Shown here piece after piece: positions 34,937-47,436 of a stretch of DNA of 64,000 nt. The first letter of the stretch is position 1, and every line of letters starts with the position of its first letter. Origin of the DNA: Sycon ciliatum (lineage: Eukaryota; Porifera; Calcarea; Leucosolenida; Sycettidae); NCBI RefSeq assembly GCF_964019385.1, contig NC_088645.1, positions 5,896,221 to 5,960,220 on the forward strand, in the 5' to 3' direction. Position numbers and translations under genes: made by a program. The notes under the pieces were generated by a model. That model made no database searches and was not told where the DNA came from. It saw only the letters and a program-made list of their open reading frames with translations.

Positions 34937-34960
34937 TCGCGACCGCTAGTGTGGTTGGCC
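34912..34960 (+). promoter_or_regulatory. -1 programmed ribosomal frameshift signal between gag and pol
   Basis: G GGA AAC (34912-34918) sits in the gag frame as X XXY YYZ and is a canonical slippery heptamer. After a 5-nt spacer (34919-34923) a stem forms between 34924-34936 (GGCCAGCCACTAG) and 34946-34960 (CTAGTGTGGTTGGCC), with a 9-nt loop. Slipping one base back enters the pol frame exactly (GGG AAA CGG) six codons before the gag stop. Confidence 0.8.
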
Positions 34961-37900
34961 CCTCGAATACCGCTACCGGTCGCCTACTATTCGTCAAGGA
35001 TCGCTCCCAGTCCGTCGAGTTCCTTGTCGACACCGGCGCCGCCGTCAGTGTTCTTCCTCCGTCATTCGTAACTCTGTCTCGTCGTGTTCATCGCAATAGC
35101 CCTCGCCTCCGTGCAGCGAATCAGAGCAGCATCGCCACGTACGGTCAGCAGCTGCTAGATTTAGACTTAGGTCTCCGACGCACTTTCAAATGGGTCTTCG
35201 TCGTTGCTGACGTCAGCTATCCGATCCTGGGTGCGGATTTCCTTGGCCACTTCCAACTCACTGTCGACCTGGCCGCCAGATGTCTCCGGGACTCCACTAC
35301 TCAACTTGCCGTTGTCGGATCCGCCTCGGATGTCAGCACCTCCGCTACCAACCTGCTGGACACTGATAGCCCTAGTGAGTATTCTGCCCTGCTGAGTGAG
35401 TTTCCTGACCTTGTCCGACCGACCACTGGTGACTCGCCTGTCAAGCACAATGTGACACACCGCATAGTCACAGATGGCCACCCCGTCCACGCTAAGCCTC
35501 GCCGTCTGGCACCCGACCGCCTTGCTGTCGCTAAGTGTGAGTTCCAACACATGTTAGATTTAGGCATTATTCGTCCCTCCTCTAGTGCATGGTCATCCCC
35601 TCTGCATATGGTGCCAAAGAAATCCGGTGACTGGCGACCCTGTGGTGATTACCGAGCCTTGAATGACTGCACGATCCCCGACCGCTATCCCATCCCGCAT
35701 ATTCAAGACTTTACGTCCCACCTGCATGACAAGATCATATTCTCTAAGATTGACCTCGTCCGTGCATACCACCACATTCCTGTGCACCCTGACGACATCC
35801 CGAAAACTGCCATCACCACCCCCTTTGGACTGTTTGAGTTTGTCCGCATGCCCTTTGGCCTTCGCAACGCAGCCCAGACATTCCAACGCTTCATTGACCA
35901 GGTAGTTTCAGACCTTCCCTTCTGCTTTGCATATCTGGATGACTTGCTCATTGCTAGCGCCTCACCCGCTGAACATATGGCCCACCTTCGCTGCATATTC
36001 TCCCGCCTTGCTTCACATGGCATCTTGATCAACGTCCGGAAGTCGCAGTTCGGCCAGGATGAGCTTGACTTCCTGGGACATCACGTGACTGCCTCAGGTA
36101 TCCGACCTCTCGACGCTCGCATGACCGCCATTCGTGAATTCCCACAGCCAGCTAGTGTTCGTAAGCTCCGTGAGTTCATCGGCTTCGTCACGTTCTATCA
36201 CCGATTTCAGCCACATCTTGCTGCTAAGCTCGCACCTCTGCACGCTATGCTTGAGAAACGCCACCGCACCAAAGGCGCGCTCGTCTGGTCCGACTCGGCC
36301 ATCGCTGCTTTCAATGATGTCAAAGCTGCGTTCACTGAGGCCATCACACTTCACCATCCTCGCCCGGATGCCGCCTACAGCTTGATGGTCGACGCTTCAG
36401 ACATTGCTGTTGGTGCCGTCCTCCAACAAGAGCTAGATGGTGAGTGTTATCCTGTTGCCTTCTTTTCACGCAAGTTAAAGCCTGCTGAGACACGCTACAG
36501 CACCTTCTGTCGAGAGCTCCTCGCTATTTACCTAGCCATTAAGCATTTCCGACACTTCCTGGAAGGGCGTGTCTTCCATGTGTGCACCGATCACAAGCCT
36601 CTGACACATGCCATCCACAGCCGTTCACAGACCCACAGCCCGCGTCAACAGCGCCATTTGTCGTACATTGCTGAGTTCACGACAGATATTCGTCATGTCA
36701 AGGGTTCTCAGAATGCTGCCGCTGATGCACTGTCACGATGCCACCTACCCGATGAGCCCGTCTCTGCCATCACTGCCATTGACACAGCTTCCTTTGCCGC
36801 CGCTCAACAAGATGATCCAGACTTGCCCAGTCCTGGTAAGGATCCATCCACTTCGCTATGCTGGCAATCTATAGCTCTGCCCATGACTGATCACTCGCTC
36901 ATCTGTGACACCTCTACTGCGTCTGCCCGCCCGTATGTACCTGCCAAGCTGCGCCGTGCTGTTTTCAATTCGCTTCACGGCCTCTCCCACCCTGGTACCC
37001 GCGCTACCAGGCACCTGATTACAGCTCGCTACGTCTGGCCCGCGATGAACAAGGATATTAGTGAGTGGTGTCGTTCCTGCCACGCTTGTCAGCAGTCTAA
37101 AGTTCAGCGCCACACCACATCTCCCGTGAGTGCATTCAAGCAACCTGATGCCCGTTTCTCCCATGTCCATGTCGACATCGTAGGCCCGCTTCCATCTTCT
37201 AGTGAGTCTCGCTACCTCTTGACGATGGTAGATCGCTTTACTCGCTGGCCCGAAGCAGTACCTATTCCCGACATTACAGCCGAAACCGTCGCTCGCCAGT
37301 TTGTTGCCACCTGGGTCGCCCGATTTGGTGTTCCCACTGTGCTCACAACCGACCGAGGTGCCCAATTTGAGTCATCCCTGTGGTCATCGCTCATGTCACT
37401 ACTTGGCACATCTCGCATTCGCACAACGGCTTACCACCCGGCTGCCAACGGCATGGTAGAGCGCTTTCACAGACAACTGAAAGCTGCACTCCGAGCTTCC
37501 GACAATCCACAGCGCTGGACGGAACATCTGCCACTAGTCCTGCTCGGCATTCGCTCCTCCCTGAAGGCTGACCTCAACTGCTCAGTTGCAGAAATGGTCT
37601 ACGGTTGCCACCTCCGCCTGCCAAGTGATTTCCTCACTGACGAGCCTGAGCCATTTCCGGATCCGACGTCCTATGTCAGCCGCCTCAAACAAGCCATGTC
37701 CGAGCTCCGCCCTACACAACCCCGCAAGCCACCCACCCAGCATCCGTTCATTCCAGCTGACCTCTCGACATGCTCTCATGTCTTCATTCGCACAGATGCA
37801 ACACGAACGCCCCTCCAACGTCCTTACACTGGTCCACACCGAGTCCTGGAACGTCATGATAAGTACTTCCGCCTCGACCTCAACGGCCGCTCCGACACAG

Positions 37901-38052
37901 TATCCATCGACCGACTCAAACCCGCATTCCATGACAACCAGTCTGTCGACCATTGCCATCCGACCAAGCCGACGCCATCGCTCGCATTCGACGTGCCTCC
38001 GCCACGCCAAACACGAGCTGGTCGTCAAGTCAGATTTCCCGCCTATTTCTGA
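34912..38052 (+). CDS. pol: Pol polyprotein (protease, RT, RNase H, integrase)
   Basis: Expressed by -1 frameshifting at 34912; the open frame itself extends back to 34846. Domains in order: retropepsin [16 protein letters not shown] (about 35015-35060); RT with an [16 protein letters not shown] entry and catalytic YLDDLLIA (35932); RNase H with [30 protein letters not shown] and TDHKPL; integrase HHCC zinc region ([11 protein letters not shown]...[11 protein letters not shown]); integrase core with D (HVDIVGPLP), D ([10 protein letters not shown]) and E ([14 protein letters not shown]); and a C-terminal region with [17 protein letters not shown] and IDRLKPAF. All catalytic residues are present and no stop interrupts about 1,046 codons. 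It is presumed functional for element replication in cis. Confidence 0.96.
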   Translation, partial: GKREGQPLVATASVVGPSNTATGRLLFVKDRSQSVEFLVDTGAAVSVLPPSFVTLSRRVHRNSPRLRAANQSSIATYGQQLLDLDLGLRRTFKWVFVVADVSYPILGADFLGHFQLTVDLAARCLRDSTTQLAVVGSASDVSTSATNLLDTDSPSEYSALLSEFPDLVRPTTGDSPVKHNVTHRIVTDGHPVHAKPRRLAPDRLAVAKCEFQHMLDLGIIRPSSSAWSSPLHMVPKKSGDWRPCGDYRALNDCTIPDRYPIPHIQDFTSHLHDKIIFSKIDLVRAYHHIPVHPDDIPKTAITTPFGLFEFVRMPFGLRNAAQTFQRFIDQVVSDLPFCFAYLDDLLIASASPAEHMAHLRCIFSRLASHGILINVRKSQFGQDELDFLGHHVTASGIRPLDARMTAIREFPQPASVRKLREFIGFVTFYHRFQPHLAAKLAPLHAMLEKRHRTKGALVWSDSAIAAFNDVKAAFTEAITLHHPRPDAAYSLMVDASDIAVGAVLQQELDGECYPVAFFSRKLKPAETRYSTFCRELLAIYLAIKHFRHFLEGRVFHVCTDHKPLTHAIHSRSQTHSPRQQRHLSYIAEFTTDIRHVKGSQNAAADALSRCHLPDEPVSAITAIDTASFAAAQQDDPDLPSPGKDPSTSLCWQSIALPMTDHSLICDTSTASARPYVPAKLRRAVFNSLHGLSHPGTRATRHLITARYVWPAMNKDISEWCRSCHACQQSKVQRHTTSPVSAFKQPDARFSHVHVDIVGPLPSSSESRYLLTMVDRFTRWPEAVPIPDITAETVARQFVATWVARFGVPTVLTTDRGAQFESSLWSSLMSLLGTSRIRTTAYHPAANGMVERFHRQLKAALRASDNPQRWTEHLPLVLLGIRSSLKADLNCSVAEMVYGCHLRLPSDFLTDEPEPFPDPTSYVSRLKQAMSELRPTQPRKPPTQHPFIPADLSTCSHVFIRTDATRTPLQRPYTGPHRVLERHDKYFRLDLNGRSDTVSIDRLKPAFHDNQSVDHCHPTKPTPSLAFDVPPPRQTRAGRQVRFPAYF

Positions 38053-38135
38053 CACTCTCTCGCTTATCCCATTTGCTTGCTCTCACTTTATCGCGCTAGT
38101 TATCGCTCATTACTCATTCACTAGGAGGGGAGCTC

Positions 38136-38599
38136 TGTAGCGTCTCTGACGTTCTCGCATCATGACATCATCATTTGTTTGCATGTACACGTCATATTTT
38201 CCTCATCATCACAAACACCGATTCACCATACTCTGGCACACATTGTAATACCTACTACACGTACTTCGCTACCATAATAATTATGTAATGTTTGGCTAGC
38301 ATAGTTCCAATACACATTACGACATCTTTTGATGTTACGCACTCCTCGCCTACAACGCTATTGTAGAAAAGTAGTCTTTACTCATCTCTTGTAAGTTCTG
38401 TTTGCATCCAAACACTTCTTCCAAACAGCACACGTCAGATATCTAACAAAACAACAAACTTCATTGCACAGTCTTCTATCACAATCTCTTTCCTATATAA
38501 ACCTCCTTTCTCTTCACTTTCTTCATGACATTTAGTGTTCGCCAGTCTTGTAAAGATCTTGGAAACTAACACTCGTTGCACTGTATCTAGACTACTAAA
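38136..38599 (+). repeat. 3' LTR of the gypsy element
   Basis: 464 bp, no difference from the 5' LTR found by reading. It is followed by CATG (38600-38603), the right target duplication. Confidence 0.95.
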
Positions 38600-38603
38600 C
38601 ATG

Positions 38604-39902
38604 TAACACATGCACATGTAACTTGGGGCTCAAACGTACATGTACAACCATGTACATGTATGTCACATACATGTACGTTTGTAGATCAAGAGGGGCAGCC
38701 AAGCGAAGACGAACTGTCATAAACCGAAAGCCACTACGGTATCCTAGTCTTAATATTAATGTAACCATGATGTAACGATGACATGTTAGGTATAATAACA
38801 AGTAGTTTCACAAAACGTACATGTACGTTCCACCGGTGACCCCTCATGGGAACTTTCCGTACCTGAGCCCTCTAAGTAACTTAGTTGTAACGTTGTTAGT
38901 TCGCGTCGCTTGGTGTACATGTACATGTACATGTATGTGTTGGAGCTACATGTACAATGCAGTTGTCAGGTTATTGAATGTGTCAATGTCCGTGTCAGTT
39001 TTGTGCCTTGTTGTCGCACTACCTGACCCGATAATATCTAACATGGATACAGCATTGGGTAACATGGATACCCGATAATATCTCGTCTAATACCGTGGTG
39101 GACTGTTAGCCAAACCTCGTATCTTATTGGTCCTTACTTCTTAGCTCATCATCCGAGACTCAATTGATTGGGAAATTTACAACTAAGTTACTCGCCTGCT
39201 ACATGTACTAGTATGCGAATTAGGCAGTTACCTCGCTCAAATCATTAATTTTTTCAGCGCCTTGTCCTCAACCACTTTTTGCAACATTGTGAACAGCTAC
39301 ATCTACTACACGTACAGTACGTGTAAGTGGGATCATTTCCATGTGAAGCCAGAGTGCAGGGATCAACCGCTTTGGCGGCGAAATAGCCTCTCATCTTTCT
39401 AGGATTCGTTTTGGACCTCTCTCCCCTTTCCTGATAAGATCCAGATATACATGTACGAGTAGACAAAGTGTCTAGAGTCCTTGCTGTAAGTACGAGTACG
39501 AGTAGAATAATGATGTAAATTTCCTTATACATTTTACTTCAGTAGTTACAGTTTTTTTGACGGGGTAACGGCCTCCTTTACGGGCAAGATAAAGTCATGT
39601 AGACGTGAAAAAATTGAGATAACATGAAAAGTAAAATAGAATTTTATTCAAGTACCATACTTCAGTAGTTACAGTTTATCGAGTTCAAGTAGATACATGT
39701 ATCTGCTGCTTGTGTCTAGTGTTTTGTTTTGATGTACATGTACTGTACATGCACATCAACTGCACTTACTTACATACAGTGTACATGTACACTCCACACT
39801 AGTTCGTATTTTGTACATTACAATTCTCCCGTTTTACTCACATCACACCAATAGTACATGTACCTGTATACCACCAGTGTCTGACAATGAGCAAGTTCTA
39901 GC

Positions 39903-39933
<31 letters not shown>

Positions 39934-40740
39934 CGCGTGGGCGCGTGTGTACGTGCGCGTGCGTGTTTGTGGGTGTACGGACTCTGTACCTCGCAGCTGT
40001 TCCGCGAGTTTTATGTCAGGTTGAATTACTTTCTACACCTCACAACTCACTGTTCATTTCTGGAATATGAACTCAATAAAATCATGATCCAAACCACGAT
40101 GATGTAATGTAGGGATACTATGACTCATAATTGTGTGGTGCAAAATGCAAGAGGTCGACAAATACCGGACAAACCAGTGACGCCATCATGGTGTTTCCTA
40201 ACCGCTAGGAGGCTACCAACTATCAACACACTGCGAGCATTACCCTCTGCATCATGTGACATGTGTGGGCACCTGGATACCATCCGCACGAACACGGTGC
40301 AACCATGGCCCAACATGCAGGGGATGAGTGTACGGGATATCTGCATGTCCCACACCTGCCGGGATAATCCCAGAATAGCAGTTTTGCTCCAAACAAATAC
40401 CAAGGGAGAGAAGAGGAGAGCACCCTAGAAGACCGAGCTTGCATGTGCACGTACATGTACATGCACGTGTACATGTACATAAGTACATTGTACAATGTAC
40501 AATGTACACGTATATCTACAGGCAAAGCACATATTCTGCTTCAGTTGAACGATCTGCAAGCATTCGAAAGATAGCAATCGAGAACACAGTATAACTGCTA
40601 TTACGATTCTGTTTTTTTTGGATACTTTTAGGATACTAAGGTAAACCGTTCTCGACAATCATTTTGTTCGTCGCGAACAAGCAGTGGAAGTGAAAAAGGT
40701 GTTTTGACAACCCAACTCCTCTGTTCAACAGAGCTTCGTT
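38604..40740. other. Intergenic, rich in ACATGTAC words; no gene recognised
   Basis: Many TACATGTACATG runs (38638, 38660, 38815, 38917, 39690, 39733, 39778, 40447) and a (GT)n at 39906-39935. No coding signal or RNA gene was found. Confidence 0.45.
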
Positions 40741-40749
40741 CTGTGGCCC

Positions 40750-40906
40750 ATGGCAACGCTGGGAATCGCGCCAATCATGGCTTCGGATGGACGCAATCAC
40801 GCTGCGTCGTCACGTGACTCGGACAAGGCCCGGGAGAAGTCTCGACACGTCTGGTGCGTTCATTTGCTGACAGAGCGATGGAGAAGAACCAAGCAAGAAG
40901 CGATAG
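40750..40906 (+). CDS. Possible orphan first exon (unknown protein)
   Basis: A GC-rich island in AT-rich DNA opens with ATG at 40750 (second in-frame ATG at 40777) and runs 52 codons to a good donor (GATAG|GTACGT). It reads MASDGRNHAASSRDSD then KSRHVWCVHLLTERW. No family was recognised, and no phase-matched downstream exon could be identified in the following 6 kb. It may be a first exon of an unseen gene or chance. Confidence 0.25.
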
Positions 40907-43900
40907 GTACGTGCAGTGTACAATGCTAGTTTAAAATGTCCATGTCCATATCCATGTCCATATCCATGTCCATGTCCATGTCCATGTTCATGTCCGTCAA
41001 AAGTACTCAACCGTGTTTAGTATGGGCACAAACCAAAATTTCATTTCCGAATGGGTAGAGGGTGACGTAGAGAAGACATGAAAATGATAAACGGACAAAG
41101 ACAAATAGGAGCAATGTATACAAAAAGAAAAGAACAACAACACCATGTTGTGTTGCAAACGGAACACAACTGCAAGCAAAGGACTAAAAAGGAACGTATG
41201 TTGTACTTGAGTATTATTGTACATGTTCCTGTAGGCTGTAGTCAATAGACACGATTTCCCTTTGTTGTATACTGAAGGGAAAACTGGAAAGTCTTGGATC
41301 TCGTTTGAACAATATCTACTAACACCAGTGGCCAGTGGCAGTGGCTCTACAGTGAGTGATTTCCAAAGTACATGTACATGTATATACCCGTACAGTCATG
41401 ATTGTGTACACGTACACGTACACGTACATGTACGTGTACGTGTACGTTGTAGAAAAGAAAAAGGACCAAGTAACTACAGTGCAAGTTATTACGCTATAAT
41501 GACTAATGTCCACTAAACCACCAGCTACTTAATTTAACAATCCGTTCATGCGATAACCTTGCATACGACGGACACTGACCGACGGTACTGACGTTCTACA
41601 ACTAACTGGCTATCAGCTCTAGCACGTCTTGGATGCGCACTCCAACAGGCTTGGCTCTCCATTCCAGCCCATACATACATGTACATTAAGATTGTGCAAG
41701 TAGTATCACTGAGTTGTAAGGGTAAAACTGGTTACAATTGTATGTGAATATTCTGACAAAAGCGACCACCTTTCCTGGTAGCCCCTTTGCGCAGGGCAGG
41801 GCCACTCGAAAATTAGATTTGCTGATGCTCCCAGTTCGTATTGTAGACATGGTGATCATATCAGATAGCTACCTTAGACAGGAGCAGTCGCAGTTGCACT
41901 GACTGACTGACTGAGGGAGATGGATGTGGGTAACAGTGAGTTACTACAAGAGATTGCTCCTCAACACAATGGATGAACGCTGATTGTCTTTCGTCATAAA
42001 AACACGCGCGATCGGCAAGAAGGATCTCCTGGGAGTTTGCGAAAACATTGCAGTTCAGACTTGTCACCGACATGTAATCGGTAACATACAATGAAGCCTT
42101 TGATGTAACAGTCGGGTCCTGAAATTCGTAAGGATTCTGCCAACTGAAGTGCTCGCATGCTCCAAGTTGCTTACTTGCTTTGGTCCACACGGGCCGCACA
42201 GACCTGGACATTCTGCCGAGTCTCGCGTTGTCTCTCTCCCGCATAGACGCAGCTTAGCTCCAGGCTGTGATGATGCAATGTGCTGGCAATGGTATGCTGT
42301 ACGAAGGGCAGTCCGATAGTATCTGCACTAGCCACGAGGGTGAGCGCCAACAGTATCTCCACTAGCCACTAGCTACGAGGGTTAGCGACTGACAGGACTA
42401 GCAGGCCTTATGATGACAGCCCGTTGACACATGTTAGTGTCGACAGAACGAGAGAATCTTCTTTTGGACATGTAGTGGACGGCGAGAATCTCAGAACAGA
42501 CATAGTCCTTGCCTCCATGCAGCCACTGGACATGTAGTCCTTGCCTCCATGCAGACCGTTGCTCAACTCGAGCTGCTCCGCATCCCTCTTGGCCTTCCCT
42601 TCTTGTCCATCGCTTCTTGTTCAACCCTTTTCAGGTCCATCTCTTCGTGTCCAAGAAGATTGGCCCATCCCTTCTTAGCATTAGGGGCCTCCTCTCCGCT
42701 ATGTTTTTCACACAACACTAGATCCAAACAAGGCAATTCTGTGGACGTCTTCTTCCCGGTCGCTCTACTGTCTGCACTATCTACATTATCCGCTACATTA
42801 TCTACAATCATGTACTTGCGAGCCTGGGTAGGGAGGAGAAAGCGACCTTTGCGAGCCGAAAAGCCCTTTTTAAGGCACCAATAGTTGCAGTGATACCTTC
42901 CCAGAGGTTGAACGAAAGTAATGTCTGCACCAGCATAGACATACATGTACATGTACATGTATCACTGTGCGAAGAAGTGATGTGCAATGAACCGTCTTGC
43001 TTCCTCCTCCCCTCCCATCCCCCTAGTTGGTTGTCTGATGGCTCACTGATGATTATTTTAGTTTGCGTATGGCAATAATAGTAATATGTACCTAGAGAAG
43101 CACATCCATAGTGCCTAGTGTTCGGGAATACACCGCTATAGACTACTAGTATCACTACAATGAGTGCCTGTGGATATCTGGTCGAAAACTGTCGATCCAC
43201 AGACGGAGGAGAACAACAGTGTGAATGCGAGTCACAGCAGCAGTGTCCACCCGCTCGCTTAATTTAAAGTTCTCTGCTGAATGCCGCGTCGGGGTCAGAT
43301 ACTGCTTGATCTACTGGCCGTACACCGGCTGTGGCACGGCCACCAGCCAGTGCGGACGGTTGCTGTGCGAATCGTGGAATCTTTGCCTCTCAGTCTCACA
43401 CCATTCCCCTCCTCGACTCAGAGTGACTCAGACTCCTAATTCACACTGCACACCACGGTCATGCAGCCATCTGGTACATGATGCAAACCTTGAAGGCTTG
43501 ATCAACTAAACCTGGCTGGCTCTGTGCAGCTGAGACCATGCGTTCGTCATTACTCGTAATACTCGTTATTCGTGCCTTCTCCTACCAGTAATCCCAGTAA
43601 TCCCAGTAATCCCAGTAATCCCGCAATGCACTACAACACATGTACATGTCCAGATGTCCTCCATGCAGCGAGTCTCAAGTCTCCAGGGATCTCTTTTCCA
43701 TTTTTCTAGAACTCCCTGGCTCGATTCGCCCGCTCATTCGCAATCACCGACTGCGGTATCATCGGATATAAAATTAATGGTCGTTGCACGGTTGCACTTG
43801 ATCATTAATTTTCATATGGTTCAGTGATACTGATAGCTGCCAATCAGTGACGGGCAATCCCTGCATCATAGTTCATACTGCCTTTTTTTCTTCTTGTTTT

Positions 43901-46900
43901 TCTTATACTGTACAATAGTACAATGAGTCAATGACCCTGGACATTACTACTACTAGTACATGTACATGTACAATGTACAATGTGATTGTACTAAGCTGCT
44001 TGACAACACCTGTTAGCTTTGACACACGGACAGGATTTTGACATTTTAAAATTTTGTCAGCGGGTACGGTATGCTAGCAGCGACACAGCTACAGACTGCT
44101 GCTTGTGTGTGATACCTACTAGTACAATGTGAGATGTACATGTACATGTTCCCATCGCAAATACAGCCAACGCTGCAACGGTATGAGAGACTACTAGTAG
44201 ACCTCCCACAGTTCGCACGTCCATAATTTATTTTTACTCACATCTGTCGACAGCTACTATTATAATGTAGCCTGTCATTGTTGTGATAACATCAATGTGG
44301 AATTTAGGAATACAGTCATGTACATGTGTATCAGTGTAGGGTACCGGTACCATTGCACACATTCGGATATTGTGGCATTGTGACTCAGGACAGCAGTCCC
44401 AGGATTGCCGACATGTCCAGCAGCTGCTGCAGTGCCGGTCACGATAACAGCGAATAACAGACTCAGTCAGTGTAATTATTTAAAATCGGGTTGCTCGTTG
44501 AGTAATGTCAACCCAGGCAGTACAATGTACATGTGTGAATAGTAAGTTACACAAAGGCAGAACAACAGGGACCAAAAATCTTTCTCGTAACTCGCAGTTT
44601 CGTGTTTATAAACACTCATCTGATCGTCTGATTAGTGTTTATGAACACGAAACTCCGAGTTACGAGAAAGATTTTTGGTCCCTGTTGTTCTGCCTTTGTG
44701 TAGTACGCTCTGGCCATTTTGAGGTATTGAGCACTATTTGCAGCAAGGACTCTAGACACTTTGTGAATAGTAAGAAATTAGTTATACTCCTGTGGCAGAT
44801 CGGCCCACGCACCCACGCAGAGTGTTGATTTCTCTTGTACAGCACACAGACTAGTACAACAATGTAGACGGTGCTCACAATGATCTGGTGCAGCATATCG
44901 TTAGCCTTCCGTACTTGCCAGAGCCTTGAAATACGTATAATATTCGCCCAGTGTTGGATTGAGGTCACAACAGTCAGATATGCAAGTACATGTACTGTAT
45001 TTGCAATCAAAGAATTAGATAGGCTTTCATCATCATCATGATGCTGGCAATCTTGGCATTCATGCATCATGTTTATCCGGGTCAAGTACGAGTGCTGCAA
45101 AAGGCGTGATGGTACGCTAGCGCTGTGTGTCGCTCTCTCTCTCTCTCTGCTCGATCCTCACGCCGTTCATCACTCCAGACATCACTCAGACATCATGGGG
45201 GATCATACTGATATCACGCGGTGTTGTTTTGCACATTCCTGTCTGCCACCGATGGTACGGCGAGGCAGACACCTTTACAACTGGTTGCAGACTTGTTTGC
45301 TGAAACATCACCTCAGGACGACATGACGACATGACACTGCACAGGGAGACGATCAGGTACCTAGGTGGTACTGCATGCACTGATTGTGATTTTTCAGCAT
45401 ACCAGCACCTGCCAGCACTTAGAAGCAGAGAAAGGAGAAAGAGGTCTGCGCTTTATAGTTTTAGTTTAGCTTGTTTACTGCACAGTGCCCAGTGCCCAGT
45501 GCCCACTGTCCAGTGCCCAGTGCCCAGTGCCCAGTGCATGATACGTCTGTACATGATTGTATTGCTAGTGTTCTGGAGTCTCTTCTTGGCATTACGTCTT
45601 TACCACCTATGCATGTACATGTACATACCCTCCACCATTCGCCATACTGCCCATAGCATGGGTCCGCCCCTGGCAGGCCTGGCTCAGACACCATGGACAC
45701 CGCGGCGCATTACGATGTCTTGGACTTTTGTTGGAGGCAAAGTACTGAGCGCAACCAGCGACGCGCTATCTTCGCGCTTCGGGGCTGACCGCAGACTGAG
45801 CAGCCTAGCACCTTTAAGGCTTTAGCACGTGCACCACCCAGGAAGTCTCCACGCGCCGGCCACGAACATCGATTGTTGTTTGGTTGCTGCATAAAAATGC
45901 TCATGATCATAAATTATAATTATTATGACCTGACTGGATCGTGACGTGAGTGGTCATGTGCAAACGAACTGTCCGTAGTCTGATCCAAGCCTAGGCAAGC
46001 GTTCCACCTGATCAATAATCTCGCCAACTCCGGAGACTGAAGACGTGGATCATGGAGTTGAGGCTGTGGACTCGTGGAGCAGATAATTCGAAACAGCATC
46101 ATTCGAGCACTACACTACAATCTACACTACATGACTATTGTACTACTGGTAGTCTATGATTGATTGTACATGACTTTGACTGTCTTTCAAAGATAAAGAC
46201 AAGTCACTCAGCATGTACACCATGTACACCATGCACTGTAATCATTATAAAGACAGTACTGGGTCTACAATGTACACTGACTATGTAGATTGTAGTTCTA
46301 TTTTTGTCACAAGTGACCTACAGAACGACCTAGTACATGTACATACTGACTGGACTAGAGTGAAGATACCGTATCCGCGTAGCATGTGGTTTATCGGTGT
46401 GTGGACTGTGGTGCAGGGTCTTCGCCACTGAACTGAAGCCCATGCTCTTGCGGTCTCGCTGCCAAACGGTCAAAAAAAGTGTCTGTACATGTATGCATAT
46501 ATATACTGCACATGCGCTGCTCACCATGACAACGACAACGTTGCAACAGAGTCCTGCTCACCACTATTGGCACTAACTTGTGACTAAGACTTGGTATGGT
46601 AGACACACAAAACAACTGAGCTAGTACTAGTAGTAGTAGCCGAGACCAGGGAATGATTGATTGTGTGCCTTTCACTACAGCAAACTGACGTGACAGGATC
46701 TAGGCGTTTCGCAATGATTGGGTTGACGCACGAATACTAGAACTTAGAAAGGAGAAGAAGACTGATAGAAGGAATAATCTGGTCAGTTATGCTCACAATC
46801 AGTCACATGGTGAAGATGAAAGATACTATATCCGACCATCACAGCTACACATGTACATGATTGTACAGGTATCAGTGACTTGCAAAGAACTGGAAACACA

Positions 46901-47167
46901 CTCTCTCTGTCTCTGCACGCAGTACCATGTACCAGTGCCAGTGCTAGTCTGTATGAATGAGCGTAACACCCTTCAAAGGCTTCATTCACTCGCGCACTCT
47001 GTAGTCGATGTAACTAGGCCAGGTAGGTACGGCACAGTGTCGACCAGGCTACTCACCACGCTCACAGGTCAGGCGAATCACTTGTCACTCTGCTTTCTCC
47101 GTTCATGGTGTAGACACAGACTTGTCACTTGTGTGTGTTGACACCACTCACTGGAAGCTGAGACGTG
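40907..47167. other. Large gene-poor interval with hairpins and simple repeats
   Basis: Holds (TCCATG)n at 40935-40995, a 38-nt perfect palindrome at 41410-41447, a block near 41612 shared with 60170-60200 (CACGTCTTGGATGCGCA), (AGTAATCCC)n at 43587-43622, the hairpin MITE at 44548-44702, an 8-bp GTGCCCA repeat at 45483-45537, and a weak DnaJ-like relic at 45.7 kb. Several 70-130-codon open frames show no recognisable domain and are not called. Confidence 0.45.
44548..44702. mobile_element. 155-bp palindromic hairpin MITE
   Basis: The arms are near-perfect reverse complements (left CACAAAGGCAGAACAACAGG..., right ending CCTTTGTG) of about 70 bp with a short apex (ATCTGATCGTCTGAT) and TA at both edges. 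There is no ORF. Transcripts would fold into a long precursor-like hairpin. Confidence 0.85.
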
Positions 47168-47436
47168 TCACATGTCCCATTCGACGCCGCGACTAGCCCT
47201 GCACAAGTGATCTCGGTACTTTTGGTAGTCAGTCTGTACTCCACGATCGCTTGACTTCAGCTTCGGACTTCGATCTGGTTGCGCCCGTGGTTCGTGCTCC
47301 GCGATCCGGTACGCGGTGTCGACATGTCCGCTACCAAGTCCGGGGCGCAGGTCCGCATACTTGTACTCACCTGCGTGCCATGCCCGATCTACCACCAGAA
47401 CTGGCAGCAGGCAGCGTTCAACCCTAGGGCCTGTGG
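47168..47436 (-). CDS. Candidate terminal exon of an unrecognised gene
   Basis: Minus strand. After a strong acceptor (TTTGCTCGTTCCTAG|CC) the frame runs about 89 codons to TGA, with G/C-ending codons unlike the surrounding DNA. It reads RVERCLLPVLVVDRAWHAG, then YKYADLRPGLGSGHVDTAY and DRGVQTDYQKYRDHLC. Charged/Tyr/Gly-rich short proteins of this style include axonemal and microtubule-associated factors, but I cannot assign a family. Entry phase is 1. Upstream exons on the minus strand were not found, so this could also be an isolated fragment. Confidence 0.45.

Larger units (their letters stand above)
33427..38599 (+). mobile_element. Complete young Ty3/gypsy LTR retrotransposon (5,173 bp)
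   Basis: Two 464-bp LTRs (33427-33890, 38136-38599) read as identical and are flanked by the 4-bp duplication CATG (33423-33426, 38600-38603). A primer-binding site TTGGTGACCCCCGACG starts at 33891, and a purine-rich tract (AGGAGGGGAG, about 38124-38133) precedes the 3' LTR. Gag lies in two frames and pol is one open frame of protease, RT, RNase H and integrase, the order that defines Metaviridae/Ty3. There is no env. Identical LTRs and open pol mean recent insertion. The only visible defect is a gag frameshift near 34400. Confidence 0.97.

Noticed and set aside
42382-42958. Lys-rich minus-strand frames of 131 and 80 codons
   Set aside because: Overlapping frames on both strands, no recognisable family, no convincing splice sites; could not be supported as genes.
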